Shown: positions 19,045-29,576 of the stretch, one piece after another | How positions within the stretch are numbered: position 1 is the first letter of the stretch | How the letters are laid out: every line of letters begins with the position of its first letter | NCBI RefSeq assembly: GCF_011043625.1 | Contig: NZ_JAAKGT010000001.1 | Span: forward strand, 682,001 to 746,000 | Source of the DNA: Caulobacter sp. 602-2 | Lineage (GTDB): Bacteria > Pseudomonadota > Alphaproteobacteria > Caulobacterales > Caulobacteraceae | DNA length: 64,000 nucleotides | Direction of reading: 5' to 3' | Program-made: the position numbers and the translations under genes | The notes under the pieces: generated by a model | The model's database searches: none | The model's input: the letters and a program-made list of their open reading frames with translations, nothing else | What the model was told of the DNA's origin: nothing

Positions 19045-19974
19045 CTACATCCCCAGGACGCCCATCAGGCCGCCCTTTTTCTTCTTCTCGCCGGGAGGCG
19101 CCAGCGCGCCGCCCTTGTCCTTGTTGAAGGTGCGATCGAGCAGGTTGCGCTTGTTGCCCGCCTTCAGCGGCTCGACGGCCGGCTTCAGACCCGCGTCGTT
19201 CAGCAGCTTGTAGGCGTCGGCGTACCAGCGATCGCCCGGGAAGTTGTAGCCCAGCACCGCGCCGTTGCGCTTGGCTTCCTCGGTCAGGCCCAGCGTCAGA
19301 TAGGCCTCGACCAGGCGATACAGCGCCTCGGGCGTGTGCGAAGTGGTCTGGTGGCGGTCGACGACGGTCTTGAAGCGGCCGATGGCCGACAGGGTCTTGC
19401 CGTCGCGCAGGTACCAGCGACCGATGGCCAGCTCCTTGCCGGCCAGCTGGTCGTTGACCATGTCGATCTTCAGGCGGGCGTCCTGGGCGTATTCGCTGTT
19501 GGGATAGCGCTGGACGACGTCGCGCAGCGCGGCGAGCGCCTGTTCGGTGGCGGCCTGGTCGCGATACACGTCGACGATCTGCTCGAAGTAGCAAATGGCC
19601 TTCAGGTAATAGGCGTACGAGGCCGACGGGTTGCCCGGATAGAGCGAGATGAACCGGTCGGCGTCGCCGATGGCGTCGGCGTACTGGTTGCCCTGGTAGT
19701 GGGCGTAGCCGGTCATCAGGATCGAGCGGCGCGACCATTCCGAATACGGGTGCTGGCGCTCGACTTCGCGGAAGTAGTCGACGGCCTCGTTCCAGTTGCC
19801 GCGGTCCAGACGATTGGCGCCGGTGGAATACAGCAGCTCGACCGGACGCTCTTCATAGACAAGCGTCGGCTTCTTGGGCTTGCCCGCGCAGGCGGTCACC
19901 GACAGAGCGGCGAGCACGGCCACGATGGAAACGGCCGAACGTCCCGAGATTTTGCGAAGCACGGACTCTCTCAC
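19045..19974 (-). CDS. bamD: Outer membrane assembly lipoprotein BamD
   Basis: A 309-residue lipoprotein of the BAM complex, which inserts beta-barrels into the outer membrane. The signal peptide ends in lipobox 'LSVTAC' (Cys29). Five TPR-like repeats follow, including 'ELLYSTGANRLDRGNWNEAVDYFREVERQHPYSEW', 'ADRFISLYPGNPSASYAYYL', 'RDVVQRYPNSEYAQDARLKI' and 'EALYRLVEAYLTLGLTEEA'. The C-terminal extension is Lys/Gly-rich ('GEKKKKGGLMGVLGM'), longer than in enterobacteria. It lies between lpxC (upstream, same strand, 104 bp away) and recN. It is expected to be essential. Confidence 0.95.
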   Translation of the reverse strand: MRESVLRKISGRSAVSIVAVLAALSVTACAGKPKKPTLVYEERPVELLYSTGANRLDRGNWNEAVDYFREVERQHPYSEWSRRSILMTGYAHYQGNQYADAIGDADRFISLYPGNPSASYAYYLKAICYFEQIVDVYRDQAATEQALAALRDVVQRYPNSEYAQDARLKIDMVNDQLAGKELAIGRWYLRDGKTLSAIGRFKTVVDRHQTTSHTPEALYRLVEAYLTLGLTEEAKRNGAVLGYNFPGDRWYADAYKLLNDAGLKPAVEPLKAGNKRNLLDRTFNKDKGGALAPPGEKKKKGGLMGVLGM

Positions 19975-20078
19975 CCTCGAAGCAACCTTGCGCGCCCCCG
20001 CGCCGAACCAAGGCTTCTACACCACGTCGATGCGGGCGCAAACGAAAGCCGAGCGGCGGGAGCGATCCCCCGTTTTGA

Positions 20079-20975
20079 TCAGACCGCTTCGGCCAGCTCC
20101 GGCGCATAGGCGCGCCAGCGCCAAGCGCGCGGTTGCTCCATCAACGCACGAACAGCGGCGTTATTGAGGCCGTGTCCGGCGAGAATTCCTTCGAACCTGC
20201 CAAGGATCGGAGCGCCAACGACATAAAGGTCGCCGACGGCGTCCAGGGCCTTGTGGCGCACGAACTCGTCCGAGCGGCGCAGGCCCTCGGGATTGAGCAC
20301 GCGGTCGCCGTCGATGACCACGGCGTTCTCCATCGAGCCGCCGCGGGCCAGGCCGATATCACGCAGGGCCTCGACCTCGCGCAGGAAGCCGAAGGTGCGG
20401 CAGTTCGACAGCTCCTTGCGGAAGCTGGCTTCGTCGATGACCAGGTCGACTCGCTGGCGGCCGATGGCCTTGCTGGCGAAGGCGATCTCGAAGGCCACCT
20501 CGAAGGATTCGGCCGGAGTCAGGGTCGCGCGCTTGTCGCCCTCGATCACCTCGATCGGCGACAGGATCTCGATGTAGCGGCGCGCGGCTTCCTGGCGACG
20601 GCGGCCGGCGCGGTCGAGGATCTGCACGAAGGGCTCGGACGAGCCGTCCATGATCGGCACTTCGGGACCGTCCAGCTCGACGACGCAGTTGTCGACCGAC
20701 AGGGCGGCCAGGGCCGCCATCAGGTGCTCGATGGTCGAGACGCGCACGTCGGCGGCGTTGGCGATGACGGTGCCCAGCTGGGTCTGCACCACGGCGTCGC
20801 CGCGAACCGGCACGCGGTTGTCGCGGTCATGGACGTCGGTGCGCACGAAGACGATCCCGCTGTCGGGAGCGGCGGGGCGCACGGCGACGCGCACGTGCGC
20901 GCCCGTGTGCAGGCCGATCCCTGCGAAGATCACCGGTCCAGCGACCGTGTGCTGATGATAAGGCGAAACCGACAC
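20079..20975 (-). CDS. lpxC: UDP-3-O-acyl-N-acetylglucosamine deacetylase (LpxC)
   Basis: A 298-residue zinc deacetylase, the committed step of lipid A synthesis. Zinc and catalytic residues are visible: His84 in 'TIEHLMAAL', then 'EFVRHKALDAVGDL' (His and Asp ligands) and 'GHGLNNAAV' with the general-acid His. 'GPEVPIMDGSSEPFV' and 'NCRTFGF' are also family signatures. The start is GTG at 20975 with AAAGG upstream, giving 'VSVSPYHQHT'. It sits upstream of bamD on the minus strand, forming an envelope-biogenesis neighbourhood. Confidence 0.95.
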   Translation of the reverse strand: MSVSPYHQHTVAGPVIFAGIGLHTGAHVRVAVRPAAPDSGIVFVRTDVHDRDNRVPVRGDAVVQTQLGTVIANAADVRVSTIEHLMAALAALSVDNCVVELDGPEVPIMDGSSEPFVQILDRAGRRRQEAARRYIEILSPIEVIEGDKRATLTPAESFEVAFEIAFASKAIGRQRVDLVIDEASFRKELSNCRTFGFLREVEALRDIGLARGGSMENAVVIDGDRVLNPEGLRRSDEFVRHKALDAVGDLYVVGAPILGRFEGILAGHGLNNAAVRALMEQPRAWRWRAYAPELAEAV

Positions 20976-21263
20976 GAGAAACCTTTGTAAACTTGGGAGC
21001 GGCTCTGCGGCCGCCTATTCGTCCCCACTTACCGTCTACGAGCTTCGCCGCGACGCAGCAACGCAAGTCCTGTTTCGGATTGTTACCTTCATAAGTCGTT
21101 GTCGGATATGGCATTTTCGTCACGCGAAAGGCCAATTTCCGCCACCTTCGCTAACGGCGCCGCAGCATGGAGCAAAGCTTGCCCTTCGGGCTGGCCTACC
21201 CGGCAAGGCCCCGCTAGGCTCGCGCCGCTTTTTGGCAACCTTGCCGCCTGGACCACGACTTCC
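20976..21263. other. Divergent intergenic region lpxC / S9 peptidase
   Basis: 288 bp that must hold the promoters of both genes. It includes a relatively A+T-rich stretch near 21075-21120. I see no clear operator, riboswitch or RNA gene. Confidence 0.4.
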
Positions 21264-23333
<2,070 letters not shown>

Positions 23334-23382
23334 GCCTTCCAGGCCGGCTTCCTCCCTCGCCTGGCGGGGGAGGAACGCCAGA

Positions 23383-24114
23383 TCAGATGCGGCCCGTCGC
23401 GACCGACCAGGTCAGGCGGGCCTTTTTTTCGAGCTCGCCCATCTCGCGGCCCTTGGCCTGGCGCGCCGCCAGGGCTGCGGGGGCCACGGCCGGGAAAGCC
23501 GCGATCGGCAGGGCCTTAAGCTCCGAGCCAGCGATCTTGCGCTGCTCAGCGACGCGAGCCTCGACGTCGGCGGCGGTCCAGGCGAGCGGCAAGCGCGAGC
23601 GGCCGGCCAGCTTCAGCCGCCACAGGCCTGCGAGACCATAGGCGCGCGCGGCGGCGCGGACGGCGGCGGGTTCGGCCGAGGCGTCCAGGCGACGCGCCGT
23701 CAGCCCCGCCAGGGCGCCGGCGGTGGCGTCCAGATAGGACAGCACCGCGGCCTCGTCGGCGAACGGCGCCTCCTCCAGGTCGGCCAGGCGGGCCTCGGCC
23801 ATCGCCGCCAGGGCCGTGGGATCGACGCCGCAGGCGGCCAGGGCCTCGACGGCCGGGTGCTTGCGCGGCGCCTTGCCGGCGGCCAGCTCCTCCATCGCCT
23901 CGCGCCACCAGGTCAGGCGGATCTCGCCCATAAGCGCGCTGGTCACCCCGCCGGCCACCCGGGCCAGCTCGTAGTTGAAGGCGACGAGCGCCACCACATC
24001 GGTCCGCGCGGCGATGTCGGAGACGAAGCGGCTGGCCAGCCAGCGATCGTTGTCCATGCGGCGGACCAGATCGTCGAGGCCGGAATCGTAGGGGTTCTCG
24101 GGGGCGGCGGACAT
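23383..24114 (-). CDS. Squalene/phytoene synthase-family protein (NDUFAF6-like)
   Basis: A 243-residue all-helical protein: 'VVALVAFNYELARVAGGVTSALMGEIRLTWWREAMEELAAG', 'FADEAAVLSYLDATAGALAGLTARRL' and 'ARAYGLAGLWRLKLAGRSRLPL'. The fold and 'RLTWWREA' motif match the squalene/phytoene synthase family, but the Asp-rich substrate motifs of true synthases are not seen. It is therefore more like the mitochondrial complex I assembly factor NDUFAF6 and its alphaproteobacterial relatives. A role in complex I assembly is inferred by homology only. A separate terminator cuts it off from the gene upstream. Confidence 0.8.
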   Translation of the reverse strand: MSAAPENPYDSGLDDLVRRMDNDRWLASRFVSDIAARTDVVALVAFNYELARVAGGVTSALMGEIRLTWWREAMEELAAGKAPRKHPAVEALAACGVDPTALAAMAEARLADLEEAPFADEAAVLSYLDATAGALAGLTARRLDASAEPAAVRAAARAYGLAGLWRLKLAGRSRLPLAWTAADVEARVAEQRKIAGSELKALPIAAFPAVAPAALAARQAKGREMGELEKKARLTWSVATGRI

Positions 24115-24180
24115 GGCGCGGCTTATGCCCCCGCCTCGCCCGAAGAGAAAGGCCCGCCTTGCCGCCGGACCAGCGGCCTA

Positions 24181-24211
24181 AAGAAAAAGGCCCGCCGGAT
24201 GGGCGGGCCTT
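24181..24211 (-). terminator. Intrinsic terminator after the PuuD-like gene
   Basis: On the minus strand: AAGGCCCGCC / GGCGGGCCTT stem (24187-24196 with 24202-24211), five-base loop, then a run of T with one C. It lies 21 bases past the stop at 24233. Confidence 0.9.
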
Positions 24212-24232
24212 CGTCGCGATCCGGCGGGCGGA

Positions 24233-24847
24233 TCAGTTGAACAGCGTCTGGTACATCGTCATCGTCACCAGCATCGGAATGCTGAGCAGCATGTTGATGC
24301 GCGAGAACAGCATGGCGGTCGTGGCCGCCTTGGCCTTGGTCGCGTCGTCGGCCGGCACGAGGCCCAGAGCGCGCTTCTGGTTCGGCCAGATCAGGCCCCA
24401 GACGTTGAAGAACATCACGGTGGCCAGCCACATGCCCATGCCGATGAAGGTGAAGCCCATGTCGACGCCGCGCTGGTAGCCCTGCCAGGCGCCGAGCGTG
24501 ATGGCCTCCATCAGGTAGCCGCGGCTGAAGGCCACGATCATGCCCATGATCCAGGTCGCCAGGGCCGACCAGCGGAACCAGAACAGCGCCTCGGGGGCGA
24601 TGTACTTGCTGACCGCCGGCTTCAGCTCGGCCGGGATCGTCGGCATCACCCGCATCTGCACGAAGTTGAAGTAGTAGAGCAGCCCGATCCACAGGATGCC
24701 GAACAGTACGTGCAGCCAGCGGAACACCGCCTGCCAGTAGGCGCCGTGGAAGCCGTTGGGGCTGTGCCCGAAGCCGAACACCATCACCAGGGCCAGCACG
24801 AAGCTGACGATGATGGTGCTGCGGAAGTTGGTGAGAATCCCAGTCAA
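24233..24847 (-). CDS. Urate hydroxylase PuuD-like membrane protein
   Basis: A 204-residue integral membrane protein with about five transmembrane segments: 'TIIVSFVLALVMVFGFG', 'VFRWLHVLFGILWIGLLYYFNFVQ', 'ALATWIMGMIVAFSRG', 'GFTFIGMGMWLATVMFFNVWGLIWP' and 'LLSIPMLVTMTMY'. 'WLHVLFGILWIGLLYYFNFVQ' with conserved His/Trp resembles the PuuD (DUF989) membrane domain. No cytochrome c domain is attached, so urate hydroxylase activity is unproven. The best start is TTG at 24847, preceded by AGGGGG; no ATG gives a complete first helix. A composite palindromic repeat lies directly upstream. Confidence 0.7.
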   Translation of the reverse strand: MTGILTNFRSTIIVSFVLALVMVFGFGHSPNGFHGAYWQAVFRWLHVLFGILWIGLLYYFNFVQMRVMPTIPAELKPAVSKYIAPEALFWFRWSALATWIMGMIVAFSRGYLMEAITLGAWQGYQRGVDMGFTFIGMGMWLATVMFFNVWGLIWPNQKRALGLVPADDATKAKAATTAMLFSRINMLLSIPMLVTMTMYQTLFN

Positions 24848-24900
24848 TTCAGCCCCCTGAGCCGTGTCTTGCCGCGCAGGATAGTGAGAGTCGGGCAAAT

Positions 24901-25039
24901 GATCCTCCCCCTGAAGGGGGAGGTGTCGGCGAAGCCGACGGAGGGGGGATGTATCTGATGAGGTCGAAGCGGCCGTCGAGGGTAGCAAACTCTGCCCCCT
25001 CCGGCCCTTCGGGCCACCTCCCCCTTCAGGGGGAGGATC
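24901..25039. repeat. Composite palindromic repeat with 24-bp terminal inverted repeats
   Basis: The two ends (24901-24924 and 25016-25039) are perfect 24-bp inverted copies. Each contains the palindrome CCTCCCCCTGAAGGGGGAGG or its complement. Inside are hairpins GTCGGCGAAGCCGAC and GGCCCTTCGGGCC. Total length is 139 bp. It belongs to the same style of element as 16998-17125 and 54039-54167, but with a different subfamily core. Confidence 0.85.
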
Positions 25040-25045
25040 GTGAGA

Positions 25046-25417
25046 TCAGACCGCGATCAGCGCCGCGGCCAGGCGCCGGCCTTCGCTGGCCAGCACGTTG
25101 TAGGTGCGGGCGGCGGCTTCGGTGCTCATGAACTCCAGCCCAAGGCCCGCGGCCTTCAGCGCGTCGCGCACGGGGCGCGGCGGCAGGGCGTTGGCCAGGC
25201 CCATGCCCAGCAGCACGAACTCGACCGCGCCGCCGGCGGCGAAGACCGGGGCGAAGGCCTCCGGCGTCAGCTCGGCCAGGCCGGCGACGGCCCAGTCCTG
25301 CGGCTGGTCGTCGATGACCAGCAGCGAACCGGGCCGCCAGACGCCGGAGACCCGGAAGCCGCCGCCGCCCCAGGCGTCGATCGACGGGGGCTGGCGGGGA
25401 TTAAGCCCCTGGCTCAC
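25046..25417 (-). CDS. Mth938-like domain (DUF498/DUF598) protein
   Basis: A 123-residue protein translated from GTG at 25417, overlapping the secF stop as GTGA. 'IDAWGGGGFRVSGVWRPGSLLVIDD', 'AVEFVLLGMG' and 'GLGLEFMSTEAAARTYNVLASEGRRLAAALI' are the signature blocks of the Mth938/NDUFAF3-like family. The human relative NDUFAF3 is a complex I assembly factor; the bacterial role is not established. Location after secDF is common in alphaproteobacteria. Translational coupling to secF is evident. Confidence 0.88.
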   Translation of the reverse strand: MSQGLNPRQPPSIDAWGGGGFRVSGVWRPGSLLVIDDQPQDWAVAGLAELTPEAFAPVFAAGGAVEFVLLGMGLANALPPRPVRDALKAAGLGLEFMSTEAAARTYNVLASEGRRLAAALIAV

Positions 25418-26364
25418 GGCTGGCTGGCCGCGCCGAGCTTGACCGGCTTGGCTTCCTCGTCGCCGCGCTTGACGCCCCAGACCAGGATCAGGGGCAGAGC
25501 GATGTAGATCGACGAGTAGGTGCCGATGGCGATGCCGAACACCATGGTGAAGACCAGCGGGAACAGCACCGGGCCGCCGAAGATCATCGTGCCGCCCAGC
25601 GCCAGCAGCGCGGTCGAGCCGGTGATGATCGTCCGCGACAGACGCTCGTTCTCCGACAGGTCGATGATGTCGCGCAGCGGCGTGGTCTTGTACTTGCGCA
25701 GGTTTTCCTTGAGGCGGTCGAAGGTGATGACCTTTTCGTTCATCGAATAGCCGATGACCGTCAGCAGGGCCGCAACCGAGGTCATCGAGAACTCGATCTG
25801 CATCACCGACAGGATGCCCAGGGTCAGGATGATGTCGTGGAACACGGCCACGACGGCGCCGACGGCGAACTGCCACTGGAAGCGGAACCAGATGTAGCCG
25901 AGCATCAGCAGCAGGGCGATGCCCAGCGCCTTGAAGCCGCCCATCAAAAGCTCGCCCGAGACCTTGGCGCCGATGACGGTCGGCGCCGGCATGGTCATGC
26001 CGGGGAACTTGGCGATGATCTCGCTCTTGATCCGGTTGGCCTCGACGTTGGCGTTGGCGCCTTCGGTCGGCAGGAAGCGGATCATCGCCGAGTTGGGCGA
26101 GCCGAAGCCCTGCACCTGCACGTCATGCGCGCCGGTGGCCTTGGCGACCTTGCGCAGGTCGTCCAGATCGATGGCCGTGGGCATGCGGGCCTCCAGGGCG
26201 ACGCCGCCCTTGAAGTCGATGCCCAGGTTCAGGCCCTGGGTGAAGAACGAAGCGCCCGAACCGATGATCAGGATGAGCGAGAAGACCGCCGCGACGGGAG
26301 CCCAGCGCACGAAGCGGTAGTGGGTCGAGCGCGGGATCAGGCGAATGAGGGGCCAAGCAGCCAT
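25414..26364 (-). CDS. secF: Protein translocase subunit SecF
   Basis: A 316-residue inner membrane protein that, with SecD and YajC, uses the proton gradient to pull proteins through SecYEG. It has TM1 'AAVFSLILIIGSGASFF', the conserved 'GLNLGIDFKGGVALEAR', a small periplasmic domain (about 60-130), then five C-terminal helices. These include 'VAVFHDIILTLGILSV', 'VAALLTVIGYSMNEKVITFDRLKEN' and 'SRTIITGSTALLALGGTMIFGG', all SecF signatures. It lies 12 bp after secD in a yajC-secD-secF-DUF498 operon on the minus strand. Confidence 0.96.
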   Translation of the reverse strand: MAAWPLIRLIPRSTHYRFVRWAPVAAVFSLILIIGSGASFFTQGLNLGIDFKGGVALEARMPTAIDLDDLRKVAKATGAHDVQVQGFGSPNSAMIRFLPTEGANANVEANRIKSEIIAKFPGMTMPAPTVIGAKVSGELLMGGFKALGIALLLMLGYIWFRFQWQFAVGAVVAVFHDIILTLGILSVMQIEFSMTSVAALLTVIGYSMNEKVITFDRLKENLRKYKTTPLRDIIDLSENERLSRTIITGSTALLALGGTMIFGGPVLFPLVFTMVFGIAIGTYSSIYIALPLILVWGVKRGDEEAKPVKLGAASQP

Positions 26365-26376
26365 GAGCTTTGATCC

Positions 26377-27969
26377 TTACGCGATCGGCAGCTTCTTCGG
26401 CTTGGTGGCCTTGAACCACCAGCCGATGAGCACTTGAGTGATGATGATGGCGGTGAACAGCGAGGTGAACACGCCGATCGCCAGGGTCCAGGCGAAGCCC
26501 TTCACGGGGCCCGAGCCGAAGCTGAACATGATGCCGGCCGAGATCAGGCTGGTGATGTTGGCGTCGAGAATCGACACCAGGGCCAGCTTGTAGCCGGTAT
26601 CGGCCGCCGACATGGGCGACCTGCCGGCCGCCGCTTCGTCGCGCATCCGCTCGTAGATCAGCACGTTGGCGTCGACGGCGACGGCCAGGGTGAGGATCAG
26701 GCCGGCGATGCCGGGGAAGGTCAGGGTCGCCTGGCTGAACGACATGATGCCGACGATCAGCAGCACGTTGGCCACCAGGGCCATGGCCGCGAACACGCCG
26801 AACAGGCCGTAGGCCAGGATGATGAACACGAACATCGCCGCCGCGCCGATGGCCAGCGAGATGGCGCCGGCCTTGACCGCGTCCGCGCCCAGTTCGGCGC
26901 CGACGGTGCGTTGCTCTTCAATGTTCAGTTGGGCCGGCAGCGCGCCCGAACGCAGCAGCAGCGACAGTTCGCTGGCGCTTTCGACGGTGAAGTTGCCGGT
27001 GATCTGGCCCGAACCGCCGAGGATCGGCGTCTGGATGGTCGGGGCCGAGATGACCTTGTTGTCGAGGACGATGGCGAAGCGCTTGCCGATGTTGCGAGCC
27101 GTGGCGTCGCCGAACTTCTTGGCGCCCGAACCGTTGAAGCGGAACGAGACGACCGGACGGCCGCTCTGGCCGTCGAAGGCCTGCTGAGCGTCGACCAGTT
27201 CCTCGCCCGAGACGACGGCGCGCTTCTTGAGGGCGTAGAACGGCTGATAGGAATCGCCGGGTACCAGCACCGTGCCAGGCGGCATGCGGCCCGAAGCCAT
27301 TTCTTCCTGGGTGACCGTCTCGTCGACCATCTGGAAGGTCAGCTTGGCGGTCTTGCCGATGACGGCCTTCAGGCGCTCGGGATCGCTTTCGCCGGCGGCC
27401 TGGATGACGATGCGGTCCGCGCCCTGGCGGGTGATCGTCGGTTCCTTGGTGCCCAGGCTGTCGATACGGCGACGGATGGTCTCGATCGACTGGTCGACGG
27501 CCTTGGAGGCGTCGGCGCGGGCGGCTTCGGCCGACAGGGTCAGCTCGATGCGCTGGTCGGCACGCGTGGCGACGTTGACGTCGGTGCCCACGCCGGTGGC
27601 CAGCGGGTTGCCCAGCTTGCGCAGTTCGGCGACGGCGGCGTTGACCTTGGCGGCGTCATCGATGCGAACGCCGACCACGCCGTTGGTCTGGGCCAGGCCG
27701 TTGAAGTCGATTCCCGCGGTGCGCAGGGTGTTGCGCGCGTCTTCGACCAGGTTGTCGAGGCGCTCCTTGCGCAGTTGGGCGGTGTCGACCTCGTACAGGA
27801 GGTACGACCCGCCCTGGAGGTCGAGACCCAGGTTCAGCTTCTGCTTGGGAACCCATCCCGGCAGAGCGTCTAGCGTCTTCTGCGGCAGAAGATTCGGCAG
27901 GGTGAAGACGATGCCGAAGATCACCGACAGGGTGACGAGGACAATCTTCCAGCGGGATAGGCTCAGCAT
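26377..27969 (-). CDS. secD: Protein translocase subunit SecD
   Basis: A 530-residue RND-like membrane protein. After TM1 ('IVLVTLSVIFGIVFTLPN') comes 'LNLGLDLQGGSYLLYEVD', then the large P1 periplasmic domain with 'RRRIDSLGTKEPTITRQGADRIVIQ'. The five C-terminal helices include 'GLILTLAVAVDANVLIYERMRDE', with the conserved Asp needed for proton use. 'NITSLISAGIMFSFGSGPVKGFAWTLAIGVFTS' is the classic final block. It lies between yajC (65 bp upstream) and secF. Confidence 0.96.
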   Translation of the reverse strand: MLSLSRWKIVLVTLSVIFGIVFTLPNLLPQKTLDALPGWVPKQKLNLGLDLQGGSYLLYEVDTAQLRKERLDNLVEDARNTLRTAGIDFNGLAQTNGVVGVRIDDAAKVNAAVAELRKLGNPLATGVGTDVNVATRADQRIELTLSAEAARADASKAVDQSIETIRRRIDSLGTKEPTITRQGADRIVIQAAGESDPERLKAVIGKTAKLTFQMVDETVTQEEMASGRMPPGTVLVPGDSYQPFYALKKRAVVSGEELVDAQQAFDGQSGRPVVSFRFNGSGAKKFGDATARNIGKRFAIVLDNKVISAPTIQTPILGGSGQITGNFTVESASELSLLLRSGALPAQLNIEEQRTVGAELGADAVKAGAISLAIGAAAMFVFIILAYGLFGVFAAMALVANVLLIVGIMSFSQATLTFPGIAGLILTLAVAVDANVLIYERMRDEAAAGRSPMSAADTGYKLALVSILDANITSLISAGIMFSFGSGPVKGFAWTLAIGVFTSLFTAIIITQVLIGWWFKATKPKKLPIA

Positions 27970-28034
27970 GGACTACGAGGCTCTCGACGACGCCAGGGGC
28001 GCCAGGGCGGGCTTGATACGAACTAGACTTAAGC

Positions 28035-28349
28035 TCAGTTCTTGGGGTCGTTGGCCGGGGCCGGTTCGCCCTTGGCCGAGACTTCGGTGATCATGGCCTT
28101 GCGGACCTTCACCGTGACGCCCTGAGCGATCTCGACGCCGACTTCCTTGTCTTCCACGCGCACGACCTTGCCGATCACGCCGCTGGACAGAACGACATTG
28201 TCGCCGCGCTTGATGTTGTTCAGGGTCGCGAGGTGTTCCTTTTGGCGCTTCTGCTGAGGACGGATCAGCATGAAGTAGAACAGCACGACCATGAGGATGA
28301 TCGGCGCGATGCCGATGAGCTGCTGCTCCAGGCCACCAGAGGGGTTCAT
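28035..28349 (-). CDS. yajC: Preprotein translocase subunit YajC
   Basis: A 104-residue protein with one N-terminal membrane helix ('LIGIAPIILMVVLFYFMLIRPQQKRQKEH', containing the RPQQKR signature) and a cytoplasmic SH3-like part ('IKRGDNVVLSSGVIGKVVRVEDKEVGVEI'). It is an accessory subunit of SecDF. First gene of the secDF operon; its promoter region (28350-28469) is shared with the divergent DUF815 ATPase gene. Confidence 0.95.
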   Translation of the reverse strand: MNPSGGLEQQLIGIAPIILMVVLFYFMLIRPQQKRQKEHLATLNNIKRGDNVVLSSGVIGKVVRVEDKEVGVEIAQGVTVKVRKAMITEVSAKGEPAPANDPKN

Positions 28350-28469
28350 AACGTCTCCACGAATTTCTGCGGGCGGAGCGCCTGAAATAGGGTCCCCGCC
28401 AAGTCGGCGGAAGCTATGCGTTCACCTCCTCTTTTGCAATGAGGGCGCGAGAGCGTTAGGAGCGTGGCC

Positions 28470-29309
28470 ATGACCGAAGCCGCCCTGCCCTTGCTCGCCC
28501 GCATCGCCGACGCCCTGGATCGCCTGGCGCCGCCCGCTCCCGTCGCGCCCAGCTTCGAAGATGCGCGCCTCTTCCGGCACGAGCCGGTCTCGGGCGCCTT
28601 CCTGCCCGCGCCCGACTACGCGATGGACATCGAACTGCTGGTCGGCATCGAGCGCCAGAAGGACCGCTTCCTGCAGAACCTGCGCCGGTTCGCCACCGGC
28701 CTGCCCTGCAACCACGTGCTGCTGTGGGGCGTGCGCGGCACCGGCAAGAGCTCGCTGACCAAGTCGGCCTTCATGGCCCTGGCGGCCGAGTATCCCGATC
28801 TGAAGCTGGTCGAGGTCGACCGCGACGAGGTCGCCGCCCTGCCCCCGCTGTTCGACGCCCTGCGGGTGCGCGCCGAGCGCTTCGTGGTGCTGTGCGACGA
28901 CCTTTCGTTCGAGGACGGCGCGGCGGCCGCCAAGGCCCTGAAGTCGGCGCTGGAAGGCGGCGTGGCCGGCCCGCCGGAGAACGTGCTGTTCGTGGCCACC
29001 TCCAATCGCCGCCACCTGATGCCGCGCGACCACGCCGAAAGCCAGGGCGCCATCGCCTCGGCCGAGAACGCCGAAGAGGAGATGAGCGTCTCCGACCGCT
29101 TCGGCCTGTGGATCGGCTTCCCGCCCATGGATCAGCCGACTTACCTGGCGGCCATCAACACCTATGCCGAGCGCTTCGGGCTGCAGGTCGAGAACCTGGA
29201 GCGCCGGGCCCTGCAATGGTCGCAGCTGCGCGGGGCCCGCTCGGGCCGCGTGGCGTGGCAATTTGTCCGCGACCTCGCCGGCGAACTGGGCGTACGCTTG
29301 CCCGGATAA
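28470..29309 (+). CDS. DUF815-family AAA+ ATPase
   Basis: A 279-residue AAA+ protein. Walker A 'WGVRGTGKSSLTKSAF' is near residues 85-100, Walker B 'FVVLCDDLSFE' near 140, and sensor region 'NVLFVATSNRRHLMPRD' near 175. 'FGLWIGFPPMDQPTYLAAIN' and the C-terminal helix 'GRVAWQFVRDLAGELG' are characteristic of DUF815. The function in bacteria is not established. The ATG at 28470 has AGGAG seven bases upstream; an in-frame GTG at 28464 would sit on that site. A CCGGATA/TATCCGG hairpin straddles its stop codon just before the next gene. Confidence 0.9.
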   Translation: MTEAALPLLARIADALDRLAPPAPVAPSFEDARLFRHEPVSGAFLPAPDYAMDIELLVGIERQKDRFLQNLRRFATGLPCNHVLLWGVRGTGKSSLTKSAFMALAAEYPDLKLVEVDRDEVAALPPLFDALRVRAERFVVLCDDLSFEDGAAAAKALKSALEGGVAGPPENVLFVATSNRRHLMPRDHAESQGAIASAENAEEEMSVSDRFGLWIGFPPMDQPTYLAAINTYAERFGLQVENLERRALQWSQLRGARSGRVAWQFVRDLAGELGVRLPG

Positions 29310-29327
29310 CACTATCCGGGGGGAAAC

Positions 29328-29576
29328 GTGGCCGACGGCAAGCCGTGGTTCAGGGTCAAGCGTCATGGCTATGGCGCGGGGCCGCCATGCAGTTGGGAAG
29401 GCTGGGCCGTCGTCGCCCTCTATATCGGCCTGCTGCTGTCCTCGGCCGTCCTCTACGGCAAGGCCCACCCACGTCTGGTCGGCGTGTTCGTCGTGATCAT
29501 GACCCTGGTCGTCATGCTAGTCGCCCGTTGGAAGAGCGACGCCCCCTGGCAGTGGCGTGACGGCGAGGAAGACTAG
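29328..29576 (+). CDS. Small membrane protein, 82 aa
   Basis: An 82-residue protein from GTG 29328, preceded by a strong GGGGGGAA. It has an N-terminal basic part ('PWFRVKRHGYGAG') and two hydrophobic segments ('GWAVVALYIGLLLSSAVLYG', 'LVGVFVVIMTLVVMLVARW'), then a charged tail. Similar small two-helix proteins are common next to unrelated genes in alphaproteobacteria. I do not recognise a function. Its last four bases overlap the 3' end of the convergent EamA transporter gene. Confidence 0.7.
   Translation: MADGKPWFRVKRHGYGAGPPCSWEGWAVVALYIGLLLSSAVLYGKAHPRLVGVFVVIMTLVVMLVARWKSDAPWQWRDGEED

Noticed and set aside
29302..29319. CCGGATA/TATCCGG hairpin at the end of the DUF815 gene as a terminator
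   Set aside because: It overlaps the stop codon and is followed by the next gene's ribosome binding site, with no T run.
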